From contig NC_092520.1 of NCBI RefSeq assembly GCF_037038585.1, positions 59,672,501 to 59,736,500 on the forward strand: 64,000 nt of DNA, written 5' to 3'. Below the pieces are notes generated by a model that saw nothing but the letters and a program-made list of their open reading frames with translations, did not search any database and was not told the DNA's origin. Of the stretch, positions 35,308 to 48,067 are shown in pieces. The stretch comes from Patagioenas fasciata (lineage: Eukaryota > Chordata > Aves > Columbiformes > Columbidae). The translations under genes and the position numbers were made by a program. The number at the start of each line of letters is the position of its first letter. Position 1 is the stretch's first letter.

Positions 35308-35494
35308 CACTGAGCAGGTCATCTTGTCAAAGAAGGAGATCAGGTTAGTCAAGCAGGATCTGGCTTTCATAAACCTGTGCTGACTGGACCTGATCACCTG
35401 GTTGTTCTGTATGTGCTGCATGATGGCACTCAAGATGATCTACTCGATAACCTTCCCTGCACCAAGATCAGACTGTCACGCCTGAAGTGAAACA
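35308..35494 (-). mobile_element. CR1 LINE fragment, antisense (RT domain)
   Basis: The reverse complement reads through the CR1 reverse-transcriptase region around SQHGFMKGRSCLTNLISF-like sequence, here with frame damage. On the plus strand the landmarks are GAAGGAGATCAGGTTAGTC, CTTTCATAAACC(T/C)(G/A)TGCTGAC and GATGGCACTCAAGATGATC. It corresponds to the sense-strand region at about 62.52-62.71 kb. Neither the 5' nor the 3' end of CR1 is present. Confidence 0.88.
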
Positions 35495-38400
35495 AAAAAC
35501 CCGAAGACATATAAGAAAAAAAAAATAGATAAAATGTATGAGAATATGTATATAAGTTATTCATGTCATTTTTATCTGATGTATGATATAGGAGACGACG
35601 ACTCATGCCATGCTGAGGCCCTGTTAATGAAGAAACACCCCTCTTTCTCACAGCAGATTCTGTTCTCAGCTTCTGGAAGTGGCCTTGAGATTCCTTTGGG
35701 CCTGACTAATTCAACAACATATCTCCATCTAACCAAACCCCTCCACACATATCGATGTTTCTTCACTTTGAACATTATATTTCCTTTCTACAGATGCAAC
35801 AATTATAACACAATTAATTAGCTTAAGTAGGTGATTATGTAAATATAACAGTTCAAGTAGCTTGTTGAAGAATGAATGTTTGAAGTTCAACTTCTTTGTG
35901 ATTTTTTCTTCAACATGTTTTGAAATAAGATTGATGGAGTGGAACTTATCTGACTAAATGATGACATCAGCAGAGTCAAAGATGTTTATGTAGTAGTCAT
36001 CTGGTTCTGTTAGAGAGAATAGTAAAAAATCATTAGCACTTCTAGAAAATACTTAACGTTTTCCAAACAGATGCTTAATATGTGTCAGATAAATTGTGTT
36101 ATAACCTGTATTTGCTGTGTGCGGATACTAAGGTGTCAGATTTAGACAATCCGATTTAGCTTCCCGAATCCCTGAACAGATGTAGACATTATGTGGTAAT
36201 TTGACCACCAAATCTGATGACTGTCCCCTTCACTTAAGAAATAATTTTTTAGAAACAAATAAAAAATAGAAAAATAAACAATCAGAAACTTCAAACAAAC
36301 AAACAGGATTAATCTATCAGCTATATTTTCACATTTCTTGCACAAACAAGCAAAAGAAAATACAGAAACAATGCCAAGAATTACCAGTTATGAATACTAG
36401 AAAATCTGGATTTATGAAGCAAAATTAGTGAAGCAGTGATTAGCCAGAAAGTCATAATGGAGCATTTACTTCAGCTCCCTACCTTACCATATTTACCCCC
36501 AGAAAGGATTTCTGGATATCGCTGCACAAAGTTAGTAACTGAACCCAGAATCCATAATAACATCGTATTAAAAAAAAAAAAAATAATAAAAGTTTTCATT
36601 GTATTTTTACTGAAGTTATTCCAGTTTAAAAGATCAAGAGATAATGAAATGCCACTCATCAAAAATTAAAATAAAGCTTTACACTTTAAAATAAGCACAG
36701 TCCCTGGGAAATTCCATTCCACATAGCAATAATGTACAAATCAGGTGTATAATCCAAGTTATTTTACATAGAAATAAATCTTGGAAACCAGGAGTTGATA
36801 TTTACAAAAATGACTCAAATCTAAAACTATGCAACTGCCCATCAAATAAATAAACACCCTGATGCCAAAAATGGAAACACGCAGGACTTCACGTTCTTTC
36901 AAAGAAACTCCTGCTGTAAAATTAGTTGTTTAGTCTGCAACAATGTCTGTCAAACAACAATGACAAATAATGGTCAAACCCAGGCATATTATAAATTGCC
37001 TTCCAGTAAAAACAGCAGTTTTAGCAGTTAAGCTTTCATCTTCTTGGAACCAAGCAGTAGAGATGACCACAGAGTATGGCATATTTGGTGAAATGCACAA
37101 AAGACAGTAATTGAGATAGTGAACTTGGTAAAGATACACCTGGATTCATTTGGTACTCTGTTACTATCTTTGCATGTGGCCTCGGGAAACCAGTGCTGCT
37201 CTCCCTCCTCCAGTTTTTATGTGCAAATAGGAACAGTAATATGTTCCTGATACCACATTCTGTCATCTAAGATCCTGCTCCCACAGAAATTGTCTCTTAT
37301 GTGGATGGAGATTATTGTTAAATGAGTTTTTATGCAGTTATAATCTGTTGCTCTTTAAGAAGGGTAGTGTGCTGTGCAGAAGTAAAATACCATATTGTGA
37401 AGATAACTACATACATCTCTCAGGGTTTCTCGGTGTTTTTCTACATCCTTTTGTGAAGTGTGGCCCACAGGATGTTTCAAAGTCCCTCAGGCTCCCTGTG
37501 TTGTGTGCTGGTGAGACATCCTCAGGACTGACTCTCGCTAATGGTGTTCCCAGAGAGGACTGATGAGGCAATAATCCAACAGTGCTCAGTGCTCTCTGAT
37601 GCTGATGTATTTTGGAAGTATTTTGACTTTGTGATCATGCCATTTCTGGCTGTTATCACCCTCCTGTGTCACATGACAGTTTTTCCTTGCAGGATTTCTG
37701 TGATTTTCTGTCTGAGCTTTGACATTACGTATCTCAGAGGCAGATGGGATTTTTATGCAGATTAAGTTTAGCATGACAGTCACAGATATCAGATCCCTAG
37801 AGAGTGGAGTTCAGCACACTTCCCTCAGTCCCTACTAAGCCAGTCTATGGATGGACAATGGGATGGTTTTTATACAAAAATGTCCCACAGCTTTCGAAGT
37901 AAAACAGTACATATATTACACACATATTTAAACAGCCTGGCTTTAGACTGTCAAGTTTTCAGAGTTTTAGAGCTAGAGAGATGTATGCCTCCTAGCAGTG
38001 GTTCTTATAAATGCAATCTGAATTTTTTCATTATCTCTCTCTTCCACTTCCTTTTTTTACTTTTTTTTTTTCAAGAGCTGTTGTTATGTCATAGCCATAA
38101 AATATAGAATAATTATTTTTGCTTATAGGAATTAGTCTACATAGTATAAAATATGGCAAATAATATTAGAAATTACTTATTTTGATCGTGAATGGAGAAA
38201 TGATAATAGACAGGACTTATAGTGTAGTGCATGTTGGCAAAAATTGAGCATAATTCCCTCACCAAAACTTTAGGCTAAAGTACATGCTAGACTGAGAAAT
38301 ACCTTTATATCCATAGTTATACGTTATATTTGATATTAACATAACAAAAACAGAGAACAATTAAATGGGTAAATTATACTAAGGCTTTGTCTAATTACAA

Positions 38401-39904
38401 TTATTCCAATAATTTTTTCTTAGATTTGTCTATAAACATCGCTGCAGTCAGGCAGACATGATTTAATTTCTGAGTTACGTTTGTTCCTTAGTCTTTTCAA
38501 GTGTGTATATATAAATATATATAAAAGCAGGAACATAAGGGAGACAGTGACATACCCAGTCTATAGTGCAGTATCATTGCTATAGCCTGTGTGGGCATCT
38601 GCTAAGCTTTTTCCTGGTTGGTTGGTGGTTGGTTTTGGGGGGGCGGGGTTGGTTTGTTTTCTTTTTTCCTTTTCATATACATACTTCAAAGGTCATTTAT
38701 TTGTCTTTAAATACTTCTTGGATTTTTTCCAACACATTTTTAAATTATTCTTACCTAAGGTTCAGACTGAGTTTGCATCATCAGTTTTTCTTGCCAATAT
38801 CCTTTCAGTAAGTCATATCTGGTTTGACATAATATACTGCACCATTTCTGAGAGTTTCTCTGGGTGCACTTATGGTAGCATTTTAGTTTGAAACAGGAAT
38901 GAGCATTTCACATACACCCCAAATACAGCTGCTCTGATGCAAACCCTGCTGAAATCCTTGTGTGTTTAGCCAGGAGATCCTCAGCACTAAATTTTGCTCT
39001 ATAAAGCCATTCATATTTTGCCATGCTACACCACATAAACTTAGTCTGTCTTCCACATATAAGAATCATTGTAACGTTGTCTTTTTTTTTTTCCTCTTGT
39101 CTGCAGTCAGGTTTTGACTAGGTGCTGAATGTCTTCCTTGCAAGCAGCCCCTGCTGTTTTACCTAACTTTGTCAGCTCAAAGGCAAGGGTCACCCCTACA
39201 GAAATGTTTGTCTTCTCTTTGGGCTCTGTACTTCATCAGTCCTGTTTCCTTTCTCTTTGTTTCCTTCCCTAAAAAAATGTCTAAAATCCTTTTTTTCCTT
39301 ATTTTCCATCAATCTGGATCTGGTGGCAATGCACCTCCTTTTGACCACTCACCTCCCTCTTTCCACCCAGCTGGTGCCCCTGATCCCTTCAGGAATATGC
39401 AGCTTCATACTTTGCAGGGAGGCCTCTGCTTGCACTCACAGTTACAAAAGAAAAGCAAAACAGAATATAAATTGAACTCAGAAAACAGGTTGTTTAAAAA
39501 AGGTAAGAAGAACTGACTGTCAGATGAAGCCATTGAATTTATTTAGATCTTCTTTCGCTATAATTCTGTATGTCTTAGAGATTAGCATACTATAGGAAAA
39601 AATATTTTTCTGAGTCATTACACGATTACATTCAACTTTTTCTTCTTATATCAATTTTCCCACACTAGATGCTACCCACAGTATTAACATGACTGTTACA
39701 TACGTATTCTTGTTCAGAAGTGTAGTATTTTTATACTTCACTTGTACATATAAACATGCAAGTATTTTCTACCAGGTGATTTTGTGCCTTGCCTTTGCAG
39801 AAGGCAATGTTATATGTTACATGTTACATGTTCAACTGATGTTATGTGTTCAAAGCTTATTTATTTATTAATTGTTGCCATCAAATTTTCTATGAAGCAT
39901 GAAA

Positions 39905-39950
39905 AGGTAAATTTGGATATTTAGAAAAAGATAAATTTGGATATTTAGAG
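39905..39950. repeat. Approximately 24-bp tandem duplication
   Basis: TAAATTTGGATATTTAGA occurs twice, 24 bp apart, with A-rich joints. Confidence 0.8.
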
Positions 39951-40281
39951 CTCTTTCCCAAGAAGTAGTTAACTGTTGGTGCTTGTAATCATAAAATGTC
40001 TCCAATCCTAACTTGTGCTTTTAAAAGACTTCTACAGAATACCCTGAATATGACCTGCTTCCCACCAGAGTCTTCGCATAAACAAAGCAGATGGGATACA
40101 AAATATGTTAATTACACCAAATTTGGAGCTTCTCAAACATTAACAAAGCTAGATGAATTATGATTTCAGGTATTAAATAATGTAGTTAGCAATATGGCAA
40201 AAAACTCTTTGTTAATCAGAAATGTGCATAACTTCAGGACAGAAAAGTTGTTCTTTAAATTGAAAGTTCAATGAAATAATC

Positions 40282-40301
40282 TTTTTTTTTTTTTTTTTTT
40301 T
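40282..40301. repeat. Poly-T (20) run
   Basis: Twenty consecutive T. No retrocopy was recognised on the minus strand next to it. Confidence 0.8.
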
Positions 40302-42099
40302 AATCTGAAGTATAATGTGAATAACATACAGGCATTTTCACTTTATCTTACTGATTAGATAAACAAAGTTTGTGCCTTTTTGTTACCAAACAAGTCCTCT
40401 GGAAGTATCCTTTATTTTCCCACGTTTTTGTGAGCAGGTAGTGTGTGATCTTATTGCTTGGCTAAATTCATTAATAAATGACTAATTTTGGTATAAACCA
40501 CTGTCAAAGTTCATAAGTCCTACGTTTCTGTCTTTATGGTCAGGTCATTGCACTGTTGACTTCAACAAAAGTTCAAGTTCACAGCCTGTGCAAGTAACAT
40601 AGAAAGGTGGGGACTCCTGGTATGTATTAGCTGTTTGCTCCAGTGAGAAACATCAAAGCAGGACTTGTGCATAATTCCATGGAATGGAATTCAAAATAAA
40701 TGATTCCAAACTTGAAGAATTAATTTAATTTTAACCTTACTTTCAATTAAGTTTATGACTAAAGACATTTTTTTAGGTCAAACTGTCATGAAGTCAGTGA
40801 AATTCATTTTATGTCAGCAGTGAATTGATCTCTGTCTGTTTTTCCAGAGAAAGCTGGTATTGTAACATTTCCTTGCATTAGTTTAATATTCTGTTTCATA
40901 CCAAAGTAAGCTATAGATTTATAACACAATGTTTTAATTTTTTTCAATAAGAAACATCTTATTGTTAAAAATTCATATTGCAAACTAAGTGTAAGGATGC
41001 CCAGGATAAAAGACTGAATTAATCAATATAAAGCTGCATTCAACTGATATGTTTGTATTATTCATTTGAAATAATTAGCCATTTGGAAGTTTATCAAACA
41101 AGAACAATCCAAAGACCTAGATAACTCCTTTTAAAGAATATCATAACTTGCCTAATTTAATGGGAAACTGTTTTTTCTTCCCTACACCTGAGTATACTCC
41201 TCTGTATTTCGTCTTAAAATATTTAAAAACACATCTTATCTTTGATAACGTATCTTATGAAGTATACCTTTAAATTGTATTCTAGGTTTCTGGAAAAAAA
41301 ATATATGTATTTCTTACTAATATCATGTTTTGTTAATTCAACACCAAATATAGACAAAAACAGAATGTCACCCATTCCCTTCAAGCACGGAGAAAAATAT
41401 GTAATAAACATATGGTGCTTTTATCTAGCTATTATGGTGCTATTGGAAATGGTTGTTAAAGGTGGTGAGATATTTTTGTCAAGTGTACCAGTTACAAATT
41501 GGAAGTGTTCTATTAAAAACATCTTGAGTTTGGTTTTGTTAAAAATAGGACAGAAATTCATCAGTATCCTTCCTGAGTTCCTCTTGGGATTGCCCTGTTG
41601 TTACAATCTCAGGAAGCAAAGTAGGTGGCACAAGTGGCTCAGTGAGCCCCTGGGTTGCTGTACAGCTCCGTGAGTGCAGAGTCCTCACCTCAGAGCTTCT
41701 TCCAGCCTTGCTATTGACCCCCCAGGCCCAAGATCACCTCTCTGTGACCATATGTGGACTCACCCCTGGACTCTTCTAAGTTCTTCAATGTCATTCTAAT
41801 CATGCATCCACCTCATCTCTGTTGTAAAACTGTGACTTCTCTGTAGCAAGAAATCAGGTGTGCGCACTGAATAGTGCCTGTGGTATATCAGAAATTTCTG
41901 AGACCTGAATATTTAGAATCATGACTCAGTCACTCTTGTGACTCTAGAGAGAAAAAATGCTTTCAAAGTATTTTATAAATATCTGGTAAGACTGACAGGC
42001 ATCTGGAACAACCGAATATCATATTCGTATGTAGTACAATGGAACAAACCTTTTAGGTGCTGCCACATCTATAGTGTACAGGAAAGCAGAGTAGGACAG

Positions 42100-42684
42100 T
42101 GTCGTGGTTTAACCTCAGGCGGCAACAAAGCACCACACAGCTGCTTGCTCAGTCATCAGTTGGATGGGGAAGAGAATCAGAAGGGTAAAAAGCAGAAAAC
42201 TCGTGGGTTGAGATAGACAGTTTAATAAATAAAGTAAAACTGAAAGCACAAGCAAAGCAAAACAAGGAATTCATTCAACATTTCCCATGGGCAGGCAGGT
42301 GTTCAGCCATCTCTAGGAAAGACAGGTTTTGTCACATCTAGCAGTTTCTTGGGAAGACAAACACCATTACTCTGAATGTCCCACCCTTTCTTCCTCTTTC
42401 CTCAGCTTTATATGCTGAGCATGACATCATATGGTGTGGAATATCCCTTTGGTCAGTTGGGGTCAGCTGTCCTGGCTGTGTGTCCTCCCAGCTTCTTGTG
42501 TACCACCAGCCTACTCGATGGTGGGGTGGTGTGAGGAGCAGAAAAGGCCTTGACTCTGTGCAAGCCCTGCTCAGAAATAATGAAAACATCCCTGTGTTAC
42601 CAACGCTGATTCAGGACAAATCAAAAACACAGACCATACTAGCTACTATGAAGAAATTTAATTTTACCTCAGTTAAAACCAACA
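42100..42684 (-). mobile_element. Solo LTR, ERVL type, minus strand
   Basis: 585 bp. The plus strand opens TGTCGTGGTTTAACCTC and closes GTTAAAACCAACA. On the minus strand the TATA region (CAGCATATAAAG, complement of about 42409-42420) and an ATTAAA-type signal near 42225 give the orientation. The AAACTCGTGGGTTGAGAT and GGAATATCCCTTTGG blocks are typical of avian ERVL LTRs. A target duplication is not clear (GACAG before, CACAC after). Confidence 0.9.
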
Positions 42685-45494
42685 CACACACTTGAATCTT
42701 TGCCCTGATCACTACTCAACCTTTCAGGTACAACGAACTGAAATAAAAAATAGAAGCGACCACAATTTAGATCACTTGGACATCTCCCTCTTTGATGATG
42801 CAATAAAAGAAGATAATAATGTCAATCTAATTATAGTTACTGGTAGGTGTAATAACTACACTAAAAATTTATAGGTGAGAAAATCAGAACAGTGAAATAC
42901 TGAAATAAGGAAAAATAAGCAAATATTTAAAAATTAGTCTTAACCACAACCGGATAGTTTTGTAAATATCTAAATACCTTAGATGTTATCAGTTATTTAC
43001 ATCATCAGTCTATTATGTCTTGTTAGCGATATTGCAGTTCTGGAAAGGCCACGACTTTGAACCTATTGCAACAAACATAACTTTTTTGTCTACGGATGAT
43101 ATTTTACAAATCTTTTGGACAGATGCGTAAGTATTTAGGTAATTAATAAAATAGCCTTTGGGTCATCAGGTATCACTTAAAAGCACTGTAACAATCTAAA
43201 ATAAGTTTGCATGCTTAAGTACTTTCATTTCTATGGAAAAGAGGCAAATGAAAAGAAAGGCTGAAAAAATAACAAACCTCGTGTAGTAATTAGTTTTGCC
43301 ACTCCATTACTTGAACAATTTCCAGCAAGCTTAATCAAAATTCTTTGTCTTGTAATCCTGACTACAGTGCTATAAAAACTCCTAAGAACATGCTTCACTT
43401 TGGGGATCAGTGTACATCACACCAAAGGTGCCTTAAGAGAGTTTTTAGCACAACATAGCTTACATGAATTAGATGATCTTTGTCAGTACATAGAACAGTT
43501 TTCCCTACTATATTCAAATCACATACACACAGAGAAATAAATTCATAACTTTGCACAATATTGTGGCAAAAATTGTCCTGTAAATGCACCCACAAGTGCA
43601 ACTCTGATTATGATTAAGTTTATCTTATTATACTCTAGCTAAGAGGATCGTTATATTATACATTGTGCTATGATTAAACTGCTTTTTCTTAAAGTACTTT
43701 GAATTTGTGTTCAGATGACTTTTATATTCATAAGCTCACAAAACTATTTCACAGATCCCTAGAGAGCATCCCAGGAAAGACTAATCAAAATACTGGCACT
43801 TATTTTACTATAACGTGCATTACTCTCAGTACTGTACTAACTCTAAGTCAAATCCACATAAGACTCTCTTATATAATATGTTTAGTCCAGCTGTGATCTG
43901 GATTAACCTTTAAAACAGAGAGAAGAGGTCTGCTGCAGAACTGTAAAAGGGCTTTGGCCATTTGAGCCATATAATGGGTCATCTGAAGGCAACAGAAATT
44001 TTCCATGCCTTTTTTTTTTTTTTGGGGGGGGAGGGGGGTGGTGCGAAGAGCAAAATGATGTCTGTAGTCAGACTCTTGACTTCAGATGTGATAATATTTT
44101 TTTGAGTATTACAAATAGCAGGAATCGCCCTGGACCACATGTGGACTTGCATATATTCAAACATTCAATATTTTTGGACTAGCTGGAACTAATGGAACAG
44201 GTTTTCAAAGCAAAGTTTCCATCCTAGCAGTTTAAATAAATTGCTAACATCAAAGTTTTTTTTATGACATTGGGTAAAACCTTGAAAGGATCAGTAGTGA
44301 CTTGAGGCATGTTTAGACCCTGTAGTGGAGCAAAGGCAGAGTGCTGACCTTAGCTGGTACTTCTACTTGATGCACCACAAATCAGCATGAAAGGTGGTTG
44401 TTTGGTCCCAAAAGAATACAGTTGCATAAAAATAGCTCCATATCTACACTAATAAACCCTGCCTCACAGAGGTTTTCTTAATATTGCTTTCACAGATGTG
44501 GATATTATGCCACATATAATATCACATAATAGCAGATAGAAAACGTTTTTTCTAGTCCTAAAATAAACATAGCAACTCTTGTACATTTAGATGAAGTCTG
44601 AAACACTCTGACAAAAGCAACCATTTTTTTTTCAGTCTGATTTCCTTTTTTCTCTTTCAGCCACTAGCTGTATTTCTAATGAGGCTTAATTTTTATGGTA
44701 GAAATTCCAGTGCTCAGCACATTATGTAGGTGAACAAGGCCTTTGGAATTTGGCTGTTTCTGTCCTTTGAAGATAAATGGGAAAAGTCAGCATTCCAGAT
44801 TGTCTCTTCTGATACATTCATGCTTCTCAGCTGGGAAGCTCATCCTATATGTTAATACACTCTCATTGAAATAAAAGGATTTGCCAACATACTGTGAAAA
44901 TAAAACATGCTGTGGCTAGAAATAGACCCATGAGAGGTATGTATTTCCCTCTTTCTCAGGACCTAATAGGTCTTCTGATGTTAAATTTCACAGGTCCATT
45001 TTTTTCGCTTTGCAATATTTATTGAGTAACCCAAATCTCTGAACCTCAAGGCAATCTCACTACCTTTATCCCAAACACTAAAACTACTAGTAAAGTGCTG
45101 AACTATTTCTTCCTCTTACTACAGATTTATATGTGACACGTACAGTAGTCATATATAAATCTGTTCATCTGTTCTCCATAGATTCTAAGGTTAATCAGAA
45201 GAGTAGGAAAGTTACCATATCCTAATATTCATCCTAAACTGATCACATTTATATCTCATTTTGGTTTGTTAAAGTCAGATTGCACATTCTTCTTTTTCAC
45301 CGTCTGTCAATCTAGGGTAAATATGCATACTCCCATACGTTATCAACAATTTATTTGAGTTTTCACAAATCCAAACCTGTTTTTCGGGTTCAAATAGCAG
45401 CAAAGAAACATTTTTCTGTTTCTGGGAGATCTAAATCTTATACCTTCTCTTTCTGATGAGATCTGGCCAAAGAAATATGAATCTCAATCCCTTC
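42685..45494. other. Unannotated interval
   Basis: No recognised gene or element. A T14-G8-A-G6 homopolymer tract lies at 44010-44038. Confidence 0.5.
44010..44043. repeat. T14-G8-A-G6 homopolymer tract
   Basis: Fourteen T are followed by eight G, one A, six G and TGGTG. G-quadruplex formation is plausible, but such tracts are also prone to sequencing and assembly error. Confidence 0.75.
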
Positions 45495-45661
45495 ATCCCC
45501 CAGTCAGTATTGACACTGGGGACAGCTCTGGCCCGGGTGTGGGACCTTGCACTTGGCCTTGTTGTACTTCGTGAGGTTCCCTTAGGACCACTGCTCAAGC
45601 CTGTCAAGATTCTTCTGGATGGTATCCCTTCCTGCAAGTGATGTATTGAGGTTTGTCTGTG
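45495..45661 (-). mobile_element. CR1 LINE fragment, antisense (RT thumb region)
   Basis: The plus strand shows the CR1 antisense landmarks GTGTGGGACCTTGCACTTGG, CCTTGTTG(T/A)ACTTC(G/A)TGAGG and CAAGCCTGTCAAGATTCT, in the correct order. The sense direction is therefore minus and corresponds to the region just after the FADD motif. Both ends of CR1 are missing. Confidence 0.85.
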
Positions 45662-47199
45662 TGGAATGAATACAATTGTAACATTTGTTTTGGGCTTTCA
45701 TAGCCATTGACGCCAAGGCTGGTGTCATTTCTCCAGACATTCACATAATTCCAAAATTCTTCCGAAACTTACATTACTTGAGATAGAGCAGCTGCACTTT
45801 GAGTCAGAGGAATAAATACAATCAAGGTTTATAGGCTGAGGCAACTCTTTGAACCTAAATATGACTTCTTCTGCATGACCATTGTGCCAGATGATGTGAA
45901 ATTAATTAGTCTCATAATTATCTCTACGAATGTCACAGTTTACATGACAAATATTACCAACATCAGGTAAGATAAACAACTGCTGTGTGAAGGACTGAAT
46001 TTGGAAAAAGGCTTACTTTTACCTGGCAGGGAAATATGTATAAAAAGATTTTTTGCCTCAGTTTATGCAACAATAAGTGGGCATTTTTTGTCATATATTA
46101 TTCATTATTTACGTTAACTATGCTTTCAAGATGGGAGGTCATTTAAAAGTAACAGTTTTTTCTTTAATTCTGAATTTTATGTTGTGAGCAGCCTCTCCAA
46201 AGATTGCTGTCCATGTTTTGAACAGAACTGTTATTGCATGTAGTGGAATAAAGAGGCAACTTTTGTTGTCTAACCACTTTGTATTTCATATCTTTCAAAA
46301 GGTTTGCCTACAGCTCACTCACAGACAGATGATTTTAAAGGTACTCTTCTCTATACATCTGCCACAGACCAGAACAATGCTTTGGAAATACACAATGTGC
46401 TATCACAACAATAGCCTTGAAGGAAGAAAGAACGAAAACCAAAAAGGAACACTTAGCTTGCACATATGAGAACCCCCTAGGCAGAACTATTTCTGATAAA
46501 TCAGCATACCACTAGTTACACACTTATTTTTTAATCATCATGGATTACCCCACAACGGATTATGTCATGAAAAGCCAATGATTCAATCTTCAGACTTTGA
46601 GTGGACTATCCAATACTATGTATTTCAACAGGTCATGACCTTTTTTGTTTTAAAGGGAAGGTAACTATCATTCTGATTAAATGAAATCTTTACTTTTTCT
46701 ATTTTTTTTCAACCTATGCCTGGCAAAGAGGTTTCTTTGCTGTATGAGTTCATAGATATTATGTTTTTATATATTTATTTCAAATGAGTTTTTTAGCAAG
46801 CTTACCAGGAAAAAAATTAGTGTTTAAAATCAAACTTTTAAACAAGTGAAAGACTTACCTGGAGGGTTTCATGTCTTTTAAATTTAGACTTAGCTGGCCC
46901 ATTTGATTTTTAAAATAATTTGCAGCAAACCTAATTAGACAGATGAAATTCTGAAATCTTTCCAGTCCATGTGCTACACTGATAGTGTTTGAAGCTTTAT
47001 ATCTGGAACCAAATGTGGCATCTGCAAGTTTCATGTGAAATTATTGTCCACTGTCGCCTTTGGCATTCTTTTGTTTTGGATAAATAACATAAAACAGTTC
47101 CGTGGAAAAGCATCAGCAATGTGCCAGACTTTGAAGTTCTGTAAGAAATTCCTACATTCTTATCTGCTGGCAGAAACAATGTTTGAAAATGTCTCTTAA
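45662..47199. other. Unannotated interval
   Basis: AT-rich, with no recognised element. Confidence 0.5.
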
Positions 47200-47376
47200 G
47201 GACAAACAGACTGGGAAGGCCAGGAGGGGGACTGGTCCTTCAATTAAGAAAGAAGCAGGAAAGCATGGAGCTATGCTTTGGGATGAGCCAGGAATCAGTC
47301 AGGAGTTTATAGATCACGATTAGTGGGCATACCAACATGGGTGCTGCTGTAGTAGTTAATCTGCTACAGACCTCAA
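47200..47376 (+). mobile_element. Possible ERVL internal 3' end
   Basis: The stretch with GACTGGGAAGGCCAGG, a GGATGAGCCAGGA block and GGAGTTTATAGATCACGATT lies directly upstream of the ERVL-type LTR and resembles the 3' end of avian ERVL internal sequence as I recall it. There is no coding motif, so this is tentative. Confidence 0.4.
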
Positions 47377-47668
47377 CTGGGTTTGGATGAGACGGAGTTA
47401 ATTTTCTTCATAGTAGCTTGCATGGTACTATATTTGGAGTTTGTGATGAAAACAGAGTTGATAACACAGGGATGTTTTCACTGTTGCTGAACAGTTCCTG
47501 CACAGCCTCAAGACCTTTTTCTGCTTCTCACATCACCCTACCAATGAGTTGGTTAAGAGGTACACAAGAAGTTGGGAGGAGACGCAACCAGGACAACTGA
47601 CGCTACTTCATAATTTCATGCCATATGTGATCATGTTCAGCAATAATAGCTGGGAGAAGAAGGAGGAA
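47377..47668 (+). mobile_element. ERVL-type LTR, 3'-truncated
   Basis: It opens with TTTGGATGAGACGGAGTTAA and TTTTCTTCATAGTAGCTTGC, continues through GTTGATAACACAGGGATG and AAGAAGTTGGGAGGAG, and reaches the degraded TATA region (CATGTTCAGCAATAATAGC). It then stops and CR1 sequence begins. It is a homologue, in the opposite orientation, of the LTR at 42.1 kb. The polyadenylation half is missing. Confidence 0.8.
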
Positions 47669-48067
47669 GTGGAAAGGTTGAGAGGGCTGTTTATTCTGAA
47701 GAAGAGAAGACTCAGGGGGATCTTTTAAGTGGGTATAAATACCTGATGCTAAAGACGATGGACCCAGGCTCTTCTCAGTGGTGCCCACTGAGGCAATGGA
47801 CACAAACTGAAACATGGGAAATTCCATTTAAAAAATATCTAGAAAATAAGATCTTTTTAAAAAATTATTTTTCATTTTTTTAACTGTGAAGGTGGTTTAA
47901 CGCTATGACAGGTTACCTAGAGAGGCAGTGGAACCTCCATCCTTGGGTATATTCAAGGCATGACTGAATGTGGCCTTGGGTAACCCACTCTAGGTGACTC
48001 TGTTTGAGCAAGGAGGTTGGACTAGATGTTCTTCAAAGGTCCCTTGCAACCTAAACAGTTCTGTGAT
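47669..48067 (+). mobile_element. CR1 LINE 3' fragment, old
   Basis: Sense CR1 sequence from AAAGGTTGAGAGGGCTG, through CAGGCTCTTCTCAGTGGTG and the GGTTGGACTAGATGTTC block, to a single decayed AGTTCTGTGATT tail. It is more diverged than the copies at 15.9-23.1 kb and has an A/T-rich insertion near 47830-47880. Confidence 0.85.

Larger units (their letters stand above)
35500..42099. other. Unannotated interval
   Basis: Nothing recognised over 6.6 kb. It includes an approximately 24-bp tandem duplication near 39905-39950, a T20 run at 40282-40301, a G-rich patch near 38615-38660 and a GC-richer stretch at 41620-41780 that matches nothing I know. Open frames up to 143 codons (41242-41673) show no motif. 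Confidence 0.5.

Noticed and set aside
40282..40301. T20 run considered as the poly(A) tail of a minus-strand processed pseudogene
   Set aside because: No gene-like sequence is recognisable next to it on the minus strand, and no target duplication was found.
41242..41673. 143-codon plus-strand open frame
   Set aside because: Hydrophobic, AT-derived composition without any known motif. It is best explained by chance in AT-rich DNA.
41620..41780. GC-richer patch with a GTGGCTCAGTGAG block, considered as a tRNA-derived SINE or exon
   Set aside because: No B-box-like GGTTCGAATCC, no tRNA fold, no clear splice sites or consistent frame.
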